64,000 nt of DNA from DASZIT01 sp036268775 (GCA_036268775.1 DATATM010000019.1:84141-148140), one strand, 5' to 3'; shown: positions 49,055 to 59,269, counted from the stretch's first letter. Notes: generated from the letters alone by a model not told the origin. Translations and numbers: made by a program.

Positions 49055-50269
49055 CTACGCCCCGACGCCGAGCGGGGCGGAAGGGGTGAAGGTCACCGGC
49101 ATCGTCTCGTACCCCGACACGAAGTTGGCCTCCCGCATGGGTGGCTCCGCCTCGTCCACCAGGGCCAGATCCGGGAGCCGGTCGAGGAGCCGGTCGAACA
49201 TGATCCGCATCTCCATCCGGGCCAGCCGGTTGCCGAGACAGAAGTGGGCCCCGAAGCCGAAGGCCACATGGTCGTTGGGCGTCCGGGTGATGTCGAAACG
49301 GTCGGGATCGTCGAAGACCCGCTCGTCCCGGTTGGCTGACGGGTAGAGCAACAGGAGCTTCTGCCCCTGGTGCAGGGTCTCCCCGTGCATCTCCACGTCC
49401 TTGGTCATCGTCCGGGCCATGTTCTTGATGGGGGTGACCCAGCGCAGCATCTCCTCGACGGCGGTGGTCATCAGCGACCGGTCGGCCCGGAGCGCCTCCA
49501 ACTGCTCGGGGTGGCGCAGCAGTTCGTACATCCCGCCAGTGATGACGTGGCGGGTCGTCTCGTCGCCACCGATGAGGATGAGCAGCGACTCGTAGATCAA
49601 CGACTGGTCGTCGAGGTGATCGCCGTCGATCTCGGCGTGGACCAGGGTCCCGATGAGGTCGTCCGACCGACCGGTCTGGCGCCGGTCCTCCATCACCGCG
49701 GTGGCGTAGCCGGCGTATTCGATGGCGGCCAGGGTGGCGGCATCCATGAGGGCGGGGTCGGGCGAGCCGAGGGCCTTCAGCATGTCGTCGGACCAGCGCA
49801 ACAGGTCATCCCGGTCCGCGGGGGCGACACCCAGCATGTCCCCGATCACCACCATCGGGAGGGGGGCGGCGATGTCCCGCACGAAGTCGGCGGAGCCCTG
49901 CTCGCACACCTTGTCGATGATGCTGTCGCACACTGCCCGGATCCCCGGCTCGCTCTCCCGGATCCGTCCCGGAGTGAACCCCTCACTCACCAGCCGCCGG
50001 CGCCGGACGTGCTCGGGGGCGTCGGTATCGATCATCATCGGGAGGGCGCCGGAGTCGGGGCGGATGCCCCCGGCATTGGAGAAGGTGTCGGGGTCCTTGG
50101 AGATCTCCTTCACGTCGGCGTAGCGGCTGATCCCCCAGACCCCGCCGGCCTCGTCGAAATAGGCAGGGGCGTGCTCCCGCATCCAGGCGTAGGCCGGGAA
50201 CGGGTCACCGCCGTAGAATGCTCCGTCGGTCAGTCCGATGGGCAGGTCGGTGGGTTTGGTGGTGGTCAT
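49055..50269 (-). CDS. Cytochrome P450 (CYP125/142-like class)
   Basis: A 404-residue P450. The I-helix has GGDETTRH, the K-helix ExxR is in EEMLRW, and the haem loop FGFGAHFCLGNRLAR holds the proximal Cys. The overall sequence resembles actinobacterial P450s acting on steroids and fatty acids. The gene lies next to a second P450 on the same strand, 41 nt downstream of its stop. No ferredoxin is adjacent. Confidence 0.94.
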   Translation of the reverse strand: MTTTKPTDLPIGLTDGAFYGGDPFPAYAWMREHAPAYFDEAGGVWGISRYADVKEISKDPDTFSNAGGIRPDSGALPMMIDTDAPEHVRRRRLVSEGFTPGRIRESEPGIRAVCDSIIDKVCEQGSADFVRDIAAPLPMVVIGDMLGVAPADRDDLLRWSDDMLKALGSPDPALMDAATLAAIEYAGYATAVMEDRRQTGRSDDLIGTLVHAEIDGDHLDDQSLIYESLLILIGGDETTRHVITGGMYELLRHPEQLEALRADRSLMTTAVEEMLRWVTPIKNMARTMTKDVEMHGETLHQGQKLLLLYPSANRDERVFDDPDRFDITRTPNDHVAFGFGAHFCLGNRLARMEMRIMFDRLLDRLPDLALVDEAEPPMREANFVSGYETMPVTFTPSAPLGVGA

Positions 50270-50310
50270 GGATCCCTAGGAAAACACACGTTTGGACAGG
50301 TGTCGAACTC

Positions 50311-51591
50311 TCAGCCGAACGCCGCCGGGACGGGCCGGGACCGGTACGTCACGGGCACCCGCCAGACCCCGGCGTGTTTGTTGGTTCGAGCCCGCTCCAC
50401 CGGCCCGACCAGGGCAAACCCCTCCAGGCGATCGAGCAGCTCGTCGAAGATGCACCGGATCTCCATCCGGGCCAGATTGGCCCCCAGGCAGAAGTGGGAC
50501 CGGTAGCCGAAGGTGAGGTGAGGGTTCGGGTCCCGCCGGATATCGAACCGGAAGGGCTCGTCGAACACCGACTCGTCCCGGTTGGCCGACGGCCACCAGA
50601 GAGTCACCTTGTCACCCCGGCGGATGGCCTGGCCGCCCAGCTCGGTGTCGGCGGTGGCGGTCCGCCGGTTGTAGAGGGTGGCACTGGTCCACCGCAGGAT
50701 CTCCTCCACCGCCCCTGCCATCAACGAACGGTCATCCCGGAGGGCGGCCAGCTGCTCGGGGTGCTCGATGAGGGCGACCAGGCCGAGGGCGATCGAGTTC
50801 CGGGTGGTCTCGCTCCCGGCCACGATCAGCAGATTGAAGAACATCAGCAACTCGAGGTCGGTCAACGGTTGATCCTCGCCACCTTCGTCCTCGATGCTGG
50901 CCGCCGCTAGCGCGGAGATGATGTCCGGACCCGGGCACCGTCTCTTCTCTTCGATGAAGCGATTGCCGTAGGCCGACATCGCCGCTGCCGCCTTGGCCAC
51001 CGCCTCGTTGCTTTCGCCGAGCTCCCGGCTCTCGTAGTCAAGGGTGGTGTTCGACCAGGCCATCAGGTTGGCCCGATCGGCGTCGGGGATCCCCATCAGG
51101 GCGGCCACCGCCTGGAGCGGCAGTTCGACCGCCACCTCGGTGAGGAAGTCGCACGACCCCAGTTCGGCGATCCCGTCGACGATGACCCGCGACCGGGAGC
51201 GGATCTCCTCCTCCATCCGGGCCAGCGCCCGGGGGGCGAACGAAGGGGTGACCAGCCGGCGGATGCGGTGATGGCGGGGGTCGTCCATCATGTTCAGCAG
51301 CACCCCGGAGGCGTACCCGTACGGGAGGTCCTCGATGATGGTGCCTCCCCCGCTCGCCCCCGGCGCCCGCTCCGACGAGAAGAGCCCAGGGTCGGACACT
51401 GCGGCCATGATCGCCGGGTAGGAGCTCACTACCCAGAAGCCCACCCCGTCCGGGGTGTGGGCGGTGGGCGGGTGCCACCAAACCGGGGCTTCGGCCCTCA
51501 ACCGGGTGAAGACCGGGTCAGGGAATCCCCCAGAGAAGAGGTCGAGATCGGTGAGGTCGACGAACGTTGGCTCCGGGATCCCTGATGCCAC
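50311..51591 (-). CDS. Cytochrome P450 with atypical haem-loop entry
   Basis: A 426-residue P450. AGSETTRN in the I-helix and EEILRW in the K-helix are normal. The haem loop reads FGYRSHFCLGANLAR, where Tyr-Arg-Ser replaces the common Gly-x-Gly before the His; the Cys and Gly are kept. It is in tandem with the other P450, suggesting successive oxidations. The ATG start gives full length (MASGIPEPTFVDL). The substrate is unknown. Confidence 0.93.
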   Translation of the reverse strand: MASGIPEPTFVDLTDLDLFSGGFPDPVFTRLRAEAPVWWHPPTAHTPDGVGFWVVSSYPAIMAAVSDPGLFSSERAPGASGGGTIIEDLPYGYASGVLLNMMDDPRHHRIRRLVTPSFAPRALARMEEEIRSRSRVIVDGIAELGSCDFLTEVAVELPLQAVAALMGIPDADRANLMAWSNTTLDYESRELGESNEAVAKAAAAMSAYGNRFIEEKRRCPGPDIISALAAASIEDEGGEDQPLTDLELLMFFNLLIVAGSETTRNSIALGLVALIEHPEQLAALRDDRSLMAGAVEEILRWTSATLYNRRTATADTELGGQAIRRGDKVTLWWPSANRDESVFDEPFRFDIRRDPNPHLTFGYRSHFCLGANLARMEIRCIFDELLDRLEGFALVGPVERARTNKHAGVWRVPVTYRSRPVPAAFG

Positions 51592-51632
51592 CCAATCACC
51601 CCCCCAGCCGTTAGCCGTTCGTCGATCCCCGG

Positions 51633-53027
<1,395 letters not shown>

Positions 53028-53033
53028 TGCCAG

Positions 53034-53040
53034 CTCCTCT
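53034..53040 (-). promoter_or_regulatory. Ribosome binding site supporting an ATC start for fumC
   Basis: On the minus strand AGAGGAG is followed by CTGGCA and then ATC. Spacing is ideal for ATC and impossible for the adjacent CTG, and it is too far (about 42 nt) from the ATG at 52991. Confidence 0.6.
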
Positions 53041-53303
53041 CGGTATCGGATCCTTCGAAACCTCCCCCTCCCGTTCGGCCGTCGACCCTACCTCCTGCCG
53101 GGGGCGCAGGCGGTGAGGCCGGACGTGGGGCGGTCAACCCCGGACCGGAAGGGGTGGCGCTCAGCCAGCCCCACCCCGTGTCCGGGGAGCTGGGAACCCG
53201 CCGGTGAACCCTTCGACCGGGTTGCTGCACTTTCCCCGCGCATGACAAATCTGCCGGCTAGGTAGTCTCGTTTTGACGACCACCAACCAGGAGCATCGAG
53301 ATT

Positions 53304-53711
53304 ATGACCACCACCTTGACCAAGCCGGCCCGCGCACTGATCGAGCGTCCGGTCCTCGCCAACGTGGCCACCGTTGATCACCTGGGCCGGCCCCAGCTCA
53401 CGCCGGTGTGGATCGATATCGACGGCGACGACCTGGTGTTCAACACCGCCAAGGGCCGGGCCAAGCAGGCCAACCTCGACCGGCAACCCTGGGTGGCGGT
53501 GTCGGTGGTGGACCCCGACGACCCCTACAACGTGGTGGTCGTCCGCGGCCAGGTGGAAGAGACCGAGGAGGGCGCCGACGCCCACATCGACAAGTTGGCC
53601 AAGAAGTATCTCGGCCTCGACGAATACCCCATGCGGCGTCCGGGTGAGGTCAGGGTCATCTACCGGGTGAAGGCTGACAACGTGGTGATGCAACCGGCTG
53701 ACAGCGAGTAG
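53304..53711 (+). CDS. PPOX-class F420-dependent enzyme
   Basis: A 135-residue split-barrel protein. VLANVATVDHLGRPQLTPVWIDIDGDDLVFNTAKGRAKQANLDRQPWVAVSVVDPDD is the flavin/F420-binding fold of pyridoxamine 5'-phosphate oxidase-like enzymes; the NTAKGRAK region suits F420. It is one of many such enzymes in actinobacteria, with unknown substrate. An AGGAG sits 13 nt upstream of the ATG. The 276 nt between fumC and this gene hold no other gene I can support. Confidence 0.9.
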   Translation: MTTTLTKPARALIERPVLANVATVDHLGRPQLTPVWIDIDGDDLVFNTAKGRAKQANLDRQPWVAVSVVDPDDPYNVVVVRGQVEETEEGADAHIDKLAKKYLGLDEYPMRRPGEVRVIYRVKADNVVMQPADSE

Positions 53712-53736
53712 GAACCGAAGTCGTGAGGCCGCCGGG

Positions 53737-54276
53737 CTAGAACGGCAGGCCCGCGATGTGAAGATCGGTGTCCGGCAGGGTGGCTCCCTCGGCCAAGGGG
53801 GTCCAGGCGGTGACCATGGGCATGGTGATGGTTCCCGTCGACTGATCAGCGGTCACGGCCCGGTCGACCGGGAACCAACCCATGTCCCGGTAGAACCGCA
53901 CCCGTTGCGGAAGGCAGAACAACAGACCGATGGACGGGCCGACGTCGGCCATCCTGCTCATCGCTCCCAACACCACTTGGCGACCGGCCGCCGCCCCTCG
54001 GTAATCGCGATGCAGGATTACTCCCCCGAGACCGAGGACGTCGATGGCCTCTCTCGTCGTCTTCACCCGCACCGGAACCCAGCCGGCGTGCCCGATGACA
54101 CGACCGGCGTCGGTGAGTCCGACGTGGCCGGTTTTGTCCCGCCAGACGATTCCCAAGTCCTCGGTGGCGAAGGGATCCGTCTCCCCATCCACGATCTTGG
54201 CGAAGTCGTCAGGACCGAAGTCGGGAAGGTCGATGAGCTCCACGAGTCTCAAGGTAGTCGACCCCGCCCCGATCAC
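53737..54276 (-). CDS. GNAT family acetyltransferase
   Basis: A 179-residue protein with a GNAT arrangement: DAGRVIGHAGWVPVRV (strand with bulge), VLGLGGVILHRDYRGAAAGRQVVLGAM (acetyl-CoA binding loop RGxxxGR), and LLFCLPQRVRFYRDMGWFPVD (the typical Tyr motif). The substrate is unknown. It converges on the PPOX gene and is followed by an LLM gene on the same strand. Confidence 0.85.
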   Translation of the reverse strand: MIGAGSTTLRLVELIDLPDFGPDDFAKIVDGETDPFATEDLGIVWRDKTGHVGLTDAGRVIGHAGWVPVRVKTTREAIDVLGLGGVILHRDYRGAAAGRQVVLGAMSRMADVGPSIGLLFCLPQRVRFYRDMGWFPVDRAVTADQSTGTITMPMVTAWTPLAEGATLPDTDLHIAGLPF

Positions 54277-54301
54277 ACCCCGTCCAGCCGCCCGCCGAGA
54301 A

Positions 54302-55165
54302 TCAGTCCTCTTTGAACGCCGCCTCTAACAGTGCCTTCCCCGCCGCGCCGATCGCATTTGGGTCGTAGCCATCAACCAAGGAGAGCACGCAGCCGCTGAC
54401 CCCGATGTCGGCCATCGCGCGGAGTTGGTCCTCCAACCCCTCCCGTCCCGGGTCGGCGGCACCGCTCCAGATCACCCCGACCGCGTCTCGATCCCGACCG
54501 GCCAACTCGCACTCCCGATCGAGGGCCAGGACCATCGCCTTCACCGCCGCCACCGACCCTCCCATCATCACCCCGTCAGCCCCGCGGGCCGCGGGTGCGG
54601 CCACCGCCGGCTCGTCGGCCGCCACCAGCAGCGGGATGCCTCCGGCTCGCACCGGGCGGGGTCGGTTGGGGGCGTGGTCGAGTTGGTAGAACCGGCCCTG
54701 GAACGACGATTCCTCCTCGGTCAGCAACGCCCGGCCGATCGCCAGCTCCTCGCCCAGTCGTTCGACCGCCTCCGGGTCTCCGGCATCGATCCCCAGGGCC
54801 AGGAGGGCCCGCCCGTGGGAGATGACGTCGACCCCGGTGACGATCTTCGCCACTATCGACGGCGACCGAACCGTCGGCCCCAGCGGCAAGGCCCCCAACC
54901 CCACCGAGGCGGTGCGGGTGGCAAGCGCACTAAGCAGCGAATACGCCTCGAACAACGACTCCGGTCCGGTCCGGCTTTCCCCCCCGGATCCGGCATCGTC
55001 GGCCACCCACAACGAGTCGAAGCCGCGGTCCTCGGCCAATCGGGCGACCGCCGCCAGCCGCTCGAACTCGGCTCGGCCCTCGGGATCGGACCCCCTGTCG
55101 GCTTTCGGATCGGGCATCCGCAGTCCCCGCCGGGGAAGATGCACCCGCTCGGCCGAATCGGTCAC
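54302..55165 (-). CDS. LLM-class oxidoreductase
   Basis: A 287-residue luciferase-like protein. FERLAAVARLAEDRGFDSLWVADDA, GALPLGPTVRSPSIVAKIVTGVDVISHGRALLALGIDAG and FYQLDHAPNRPRPVRAGGIPLLVAADE follow the TIM-barrel order. GTG 55165 is taken as start, giving the first 35 residues as a linker; the exact start is uncertain. F420 or FMN as cofactor cannot be separated here. Confidence 0.85.
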   Translation of the reverse strand: MTDSAERVHLPRRGLRMPDPKADRGSDPEGRAEFERLAAVARLAEDRGFDSLWVADDAGSGGESRTGPESLFEAYSLLSALATRTASVGLGALPLGPTVRSPSIVAKIVTGVDVISHGRALLALGIDAGDPEAVERLGEELAIGRALLTEEESSFQGRFYQLDHAPNRPRPVRAGGIPLLVAADEPAVAAPAARGADGVMMGGSVAAVKAMVLALDRECELAGRDRDAVGVIWSGAADPGREGLEDQLRAMADIGVSGCVLSLVDGYDPNAIGAAGKALLEAAFKED

Positions 55166-55246
55166 CGGCCCAGGGTACTTGCCGAGGGCATCCGCCTCCG
55201 AGGCCTCAGCCTCAACTTTGGAGCTCAAAAGGTCGATGAATGACCA

Positions 55247-55795
55247 GTGGACGCTCGGGAACACCCGCGGGACACCGAGGAGGGCTTCACCATGGTGGCG
55301 ACCATGGCCAGCCTGGTGGTGGTGGCCGTCCTCGCGGTGGTGCTGCTGAGCAGCATGCTGGGCTCCCACGGGAACTCCCAGCCGGCTATCACCAATGCTC
55401 CCGGGTTGGGCCTGGCGGACAACCTCCAAGCCCAACAAGCGCTGTCGACCTCCCTGACGGCCGCCACCAACAGTGCGGCCGGCACCGGCGACTACAGCTC
55501 CGTCACCCCCATTGTGCTCTCGACGGACAACCCGTCCATCACCTATGTCACCGGCCCGTCCTCGAGCTCGTCGGTGGTCAGCGTGGCCAACTCCTCCAGC
55601 GGGAGCATCACCTTGGTCGTCCGGGCCGCCAGCGGAACCTGCTGGGTGGTGTGGGCCGGATCCGGCGGACCCTGGTACGGAGCCCAGACCGGCCAGGCCT
55701 CCTGCACCGCGCCGTCACTGGATGCCGCTCCCACCGCCAACCCGGTGTCATCCTCCGCCATCGGTTGGCAACCCACCGCCTTCCCCGCCGCCTGA
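55247..55795 (+). CDS. Type IV pilin-like secreted protein
   Basis: A 182-residue protein with a short basic/acidic leader ending in EEG, then FTMVATMASLVVVAVLAVVLLSS: a prepilin-peptidase site at Gly13/Phe14 followed by a hydrophobic helix. The usual Glu at +5 of the mature chain is missing (Ala or Thr at that place). The rest is Ser/Thr/Ala-rich with two Cys in the second half (SGTCW and ASCTAP) and ends WQPTAFPAA. It looks like a pseudopilin or pilin-like protein. No pilus machinery is in the window. GTG 55247 is used; the ribosome site is weak. Confidence 0.7.
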   Translation: MDAREHPRDTEEGFTMVATMASLVVVAVLAVVLLSSMLGSHGNSQPAITNAPGLGLADNLQAQQALSTSLTAATNSAAGTGDYSSVTPIVLSTDNPSITYVTGPSSSSSVVSVANSSSGSITLVVRAASGTCWVVWAGSGGPWYGAQTGQASCTAPSLDAAPTANPVSSSAIGWQPTAFPAA

Positions 55796-55831
55796 GTCAC
55801 TCACCGCCTCGACCAACACCCGGGCCGGCAG

Positions 55832-56620
55832 TCAACCGGCCGATCGGACGAATGCCCCGCGCCGCAGTCCCAGGGTGCCGTCGGCGAGCGCTCCAGCGAA
55901 GTTGAGCACCCGGAGGAAACCGACCTCTAGGAGCATCGGCAGGGAAGGGCCGGAAGGAAGGCCCCCGGCAAACGTGGCTTCGAACCATGAGCGGGTCCAC
56001 TCGGACTCGTCAACCCATTCGACCAGCTCGAAGCCTCCACCGAGAATGGCGTCTCGTAGGTCGTCCGAGGTAACCAGGTAGCTGTCACTCCCATCCATCG
56101 ACCACGGCAATGGCCATGGAGGCTCCGCTTCCGACGTGCGACAGACTTCCCACACGGCAAAGTTGGCCCGAGGTGCAAGCCGCCGGGCGATCTCGGTGAA
56201 CCACTGCTGTTTCGCCTGGATATTCATCTGGACGTGCATGGTGTAGCCGGCGTCAAACGGACGCTCGAGCACGAGATCGGCGACCGCGCGGTGGATGAAT
56301 CGGACCCGATCAGACAGCCCGCACCGGTCGGTCAGTTCGGCGGCCGCCTCGACGTACGCCTCGGTGATGTCCACGCCCGTCACCCGGCAGCCCGAGGCCG
56401 TGGCTACCTGGCGAGCCGGCCCGCCGAGACCGGACCCGACGTCGAGGACGGTGTCCGTCGGTGACGGGGTCAAGGTTTCGAGCAAACGTCCGACGGCCTC
56501 GGAACCCCCGGCGTGGTACTGGTCGATCGACTCCAATGCCTCGGGTGTCGTCCCCTCGGTCGCGCCTTTCGACTCGAGGCGGTCGATGGCGGTGATCAGG
56601 TCCTTCTCGGCGTAGGTCAT
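55832..56620 (-). CDS. SAM-dependent methyltransferase (Methyltransf_11-like)
   Basis: A 262-residue enzyme with IDQYHAGGSEAVGRLLE before the SAM site, motif I VLDVGSGLGGPARQ (58-71), VTGVDITEAYVEAA (acidic strand end) and MHVQMNIQAKQQWFTEIARRL. The DQYHAGG opening is common to methyltransferases acting on small amines or tocopherol-type substrates. It lies directly upstream of, and on the same strand as, the MFS gene, so they may be transcribed together. The substrate is unknown. Confidence 0.88.
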   Translation of the reverse strand: MTYAEKDLITAIDRLESKGATEGTTPEALESIDQYHAGGSEAVGRLLETLTPSPTDTVLDVGSGLGGPARQVATASGCRVTGVDITEAYVEAAAELTDRCGLSDRVRFIHRAVADLVLERPFDAGYTMHVQMNIQAKQQWFTEIARRLAPRANFAVWEVCRTSEAEPPWPLPWSMDGSDSYLVTSDDLRDAILGGGFELVEWVDESEWTRSWFEATFAGGLPSGPSLPMLLEVGFLRVLNFAGALADGTLGLRRGAFVRSAG

Positions 56621-56663
56621 GTCACTCCTCGGCGTATTCTGTTCAGGGTCGCTCTTGGCCTAG

Positions 56664-58304
56664 TCATGATTTCGAACCGGCGGTCGCGGGGGTAGCGCTT
56701 CCGAGCGTGGGTTCGGCCCCGAACGATGGGTTCGACGCTCCCAGGGGATCGGACTCGTCATCGACATCCTCGGGTTGCCTCGGTCGGGCCGGCAGGAACG
56801 CAATGGCGACGACCGCCCCGACGATGGTGACGGCTCCGACAACCCGGCAGCCCCCGGCCAGGCTGTAGAGGAAGGCATCGGTGGCGGCGTGGGCGAGCCC
56901 GTGTGCCGCCTGCCCGAAGCCGAGCTGCGAGAGCTGGTGAGAGGCGATGATGGCTCCTCCGACCGAGCCCTTGGCGCCAGCGACGGCTGGCCCCGGTGTT
57001 CCCGACGGCAACGCCGACACCAATCTGCTGGTGTACAGGGACGTGGCCACGCTGCCGATGACCGCCACCCCAAGCGTCCCGCCGAAGAGGCGGGTGGCGT
57101 CGTTGACGGCGGATCCCACTCCCGCCTTCGCCATCGGTACCGCACCCATGATCGCTTCGGTGGCCGGCGCGCTGGTGAGTCCCATCCCCGACCCGAGGAA
57201 CAGCATCTGGCCGACGATGACGAGGTAGGTGGTGGATCCGGACGCCGTCGATGTCCACAGCAGTCCGATCGCGAACAACAACAAGCCGGATCCGACGATC
57301 ACCTTGTTCCCCACCCGCACCGCCAGCTTTGTGCCCACCACCGAAGTCACTGCCACCGACCCGGCCACGGGTAGCAGGCGGACCCCGGTGCCGAGTGGGC
57401 TGTATCCCTTCACGAATTGGAAGTACTGGACAACCAGGAAAATGAAACCGGAGAGAGCGAAGAAGGAAATGGCCACCGACCCACTGGCCGCCGTGAACCG
57501 GGGATTGCGGAACAGGCCCACATCCAGCATGGGGTGCTCCGTTCGCTGCTCGATCAGCACGAAGAGGGTGAGGAGCGTGACGCCACCCACGATGCTTCCC
57601 ACGGCGGCCGAAGACGTCCATCCCCAGCCTGGCGCTTGGATGACACCGAAGATCAGCACCGCCATCCCCGCCGATGACAGCAGGAGACCCCGCCAGTCGA
57701 TCGGAGGGGTACTCGGATCCCGAGAGCTCGGTACCGAAACCGCGACGAGGGCGGCGATACCAGCGGCGACGATGGCCATGAAGGCAAAGATGCTCCCCCA
57801 CCAGAACCGCTCCAGGAGCCACCCACCGACGATCGGACCGGTCGCAATGCCGATCCCGGTCGTCGCACCCCACAGCCCGATGGCCATCGCCCTTTCTCCG
57901 CGCTCGGTGAAGACATTGACCAGCAGGGAGAGCGTGGAGGGGAACATCAGAGCCGCACCGAGGCCCATGAAGGCGCGGGACGCGATGAGTTCCGGGATGG
58001 TCCCGGAGAAGGCTCCGGCCAGGCTCCCCACGGCGAATATGGCCAGCCCGATCAGCAGAACCCCCTTACGGCCCAGACGATCGCTCAGGCTTCCTGCCGC
58101 CAAGACCAGGGCGGCGAACACCAGGCTGTAGGCGTCGACGATCCATTGGAGCTGCGTGGTAGATGCCCCCAGCCTCCGTACCAGTGTCGGCAGGGCAACG
58201 TTGACGATCGTCACATCCACGCTGATGATGAAGGCGGCGAGACACAAACCCGCCAGGATGGCCACCCGGCTGCGCGGCGCCTGTACTTGAGAGAGGACGG
58301 TCAT
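56664..58304 (-). CDS. DHA2-family MFS multidrug transporter
   Basis: A 546-residue 14-helix DHA2 transporter. Helix 1 has FIISVDVTIVNVALPTLVRRLG; the loop after helix 2 has DRLGRKGVLL (motif A); SRAFMGLGAALMFPSTLSLL and GPIVGGWLLERFWWGSIF (motif C) follow. The C-terminal tail is acidic and Pro-rich. AAGGAGAACAAC before the ATG is a perfect ribosome site. A strong promoter and an HxlR gene lie divergently upstream, so HxlR regulation is expected. The protein likely exports a drug or toxic metabolite. Confidence 0.94.
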   Translation of the reverse strand: MTVLSQVQAPRSRVAILAGLCLAAFIISVDVTIVNVALPTLVRRLGASTTQLQWIVDAYSLVFAALVLAAGSLSDRLGRKGVLLIGLAIFAVGSLAGAFSGTIPELIASRAFMGLGAALMFPSTLSLLVNVFTERGERAMAIGLWGATTGIGIATGPIVGGWLLERFWWGSIFAFMAIVAAGIAALVAVSVPSSRDPSTPPIDWRGLLLSSAGMAVLIFGVIQAPGWGWTSSAAVGSIVGGVTLLTLFVLIEQRTEHPMLDVGLFRNPRFTAASGSVAISFFALSGFIFLVVQYFQFVKGYSPLGTGVRLLPVAGSVAVTSVVGTKLAVRVGNKVIVGSGLLLFAIGLLWTSTASGSTTYLVIVGQMLFLGSGMGLTSAPATEAIMGAVPMAKAGVGSAVNDATRLFGGTLGVAVIGSVATSLYTSRLVSALPSGTPGPAVAGAKGSVGGAIIASHQLSQLGFGQAAHGLAHAATDAFLYSLAGGCRVVGAVTIVGAVVAIAFLPARPRQPEDVDDESDPLGASNPSFGAEPTLGSATPATAGSKS

Positions 58305-58398
58305 GTTGTTCTCCTTAGGAATCGGAGGCTGGGGGTCGCAGCGCCTCGAGTTGACTGTCGTGGTGCACCACATCTCCCGCATGGGTGGTGTGCTTTAT

Positions 58399-58426
58399 AT
58401 TCTAAAGTAATGATTGATAAAGTCAA
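58399..58426 (-). promoter_or_regulatory. Strong sigma-70-type promoter for the MFS gene
   Basis: On the minus strand TTGACT (58421-58426), 16 bp, TAGAAT (58399-58404). It is the best promoter match noticed in the window. Two small palindromes overlap it (CTTTA/TAAAG at 58393-58407 and TTGA/TCAA at 58414-58426), as expected for HxlR binding. Confidence 0.65.
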
Positions 58427-58458
58427 GTTCTAGTACATGAAATTTTCAATTAAGGTGC

Positions 58459-58464
58459 TATGAT
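58459..58464 (+). promoter_or_regulatory. -10 box of leaderless HxlR gene
   Basis: TATGAT lies 8 nt before ATG 58473 with no Shine-Dalgarno. The transcription start would fall at or next to the ATG. A palindrome TGAAA-T-TTTCA (58438-58448) lies just upstream. Confidence 0.5.
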
Positions 58465-58472
58465 CAGAGCAA

Positions 58473-59108
58473 ATGCGTTCCTATGACCAGTACTGCGCAG
58501 TAGCCAGAGCTCTCGACATCGTGGGCGATCGCTGGACCCTTCTGATTGTCCGCGAGCTGCTCCTACGGCCCTGTCGCTACGGCGAGTTGCAAGATGGACT
58601 CCCCGGCGTCGCCACCAACCTCCTCGCAGAGCGCCTGCGCCATCTCGAGGAAAGCGGCGTGGTTGTCCGCGACGAGCAGGGTCGCTACGAGTTGACGCCG
58701 TGGGGACAGGGGCTCGCTATTCCCATGCGCGAGCTCGTTCGATGGGCCGTACCGCTTATGAACGAGAAGCAGCCTGGCGATTCCTTTCGGGCCCGCTGGC
58801 TGGAGATTCCGTTCGACTTGGTGTTCGGAGGCTTCGACCCGAACCGACCTGACCTCGAGGTCGAGGTCCGAGCCGGCGGCGAGGAAGCGGTGACGCTGGT
58901 GTCAAGAAGCGGCGAGGTACGTTCCCATGCCGGGCCCGCCGACTCGCCGGATGTCGTGGTGTCCGGCCCGGCGGACACGCTCATCGGTCTCTTGGCGGGC
59001 CGTCTCGACGAAGGCACCGCCGTTGAGGAGGGTGCGAGCATCCTCGGAGACTTCGAACAGGTGACGCGACTGCGTCAGCCCGGCTGGCTTGGTGAACCGT
59101 CCTCGTAA
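58473..59108 (+). CDS. HxlR-family regulator with SCP2-like C-terminal domain
   Basis: A 211-residue regulator. Residues 1 to about 95 are the HxlR winged helix: YCAVARALDIVGDRWTLLIVRELLLRPCRYGELQDGLPGVATNLLAERLRHLEESGVV, with a Cys near the N-terminus (YCAVAR). Residues from about 115 resemble an SCP2 lipid-binding domain (VEVRAGGEEAVTLVSRSGEV, PDVVVSGPADTLIGLLAGRL). The SCP2-like part could bind a hydrophobic inducer. It is divergent from an MFS drug pump. Confidence 0.9.
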   Translation: MRSYDQYCAVARALDIVGDRWTLLIVRELLLRPCRYGELQDGLPGVATNLLAERLRHLEESGVVVRDEQGRYELTPWGQGLAIPMRELVRWAVPLMNEKQPGDSFRARWLEIPFDLVFGGFDPNRPDLEVEVRAGGEEAVTLVSRSGEVRSHAGPADSPDVVVSGPADTLIGLLAGRLDEGTAVEEGASILGDFEQVTRLRQPGWLGEPSS

Positions 59109-59234
59109 CCTCCCCTTCGTCAAGGTGCCGCGTCGTTCTGATTCGGCCCTAACGCCGTCGATAACCGAGGCGCAGTAGAACGGGGCTCTGACCATTGCCC
59201 AACGACCGCGAGGGGATTCAAGAAAGTCGCTAGG

Positions 59235-59269
59235 CGCCAACTCCGGGCTCTGAACATCCGGAGTTAGCG
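59235..59269. terminator. Inverted repeat between HxlR gene and dprA
   Basis: AACTCCGG, an 11-nt loop, CCGGAGTT makes a perfect 8-bp stem, extended by three more pairs after one mismatch. It starts 3 nt after the dprA stop on the minus strand and lies in the convergent gap. It is likely a terminator of the comM-dprA transcript, though only a weak T-run follows. Confidence 0.55.

Noticed and set aside
53241..53303. Promoter for the PPOX gene (ATGACA and TAGTCT)
   Set aside because: The spacing is only about 15 bp and the -35 match is weak.
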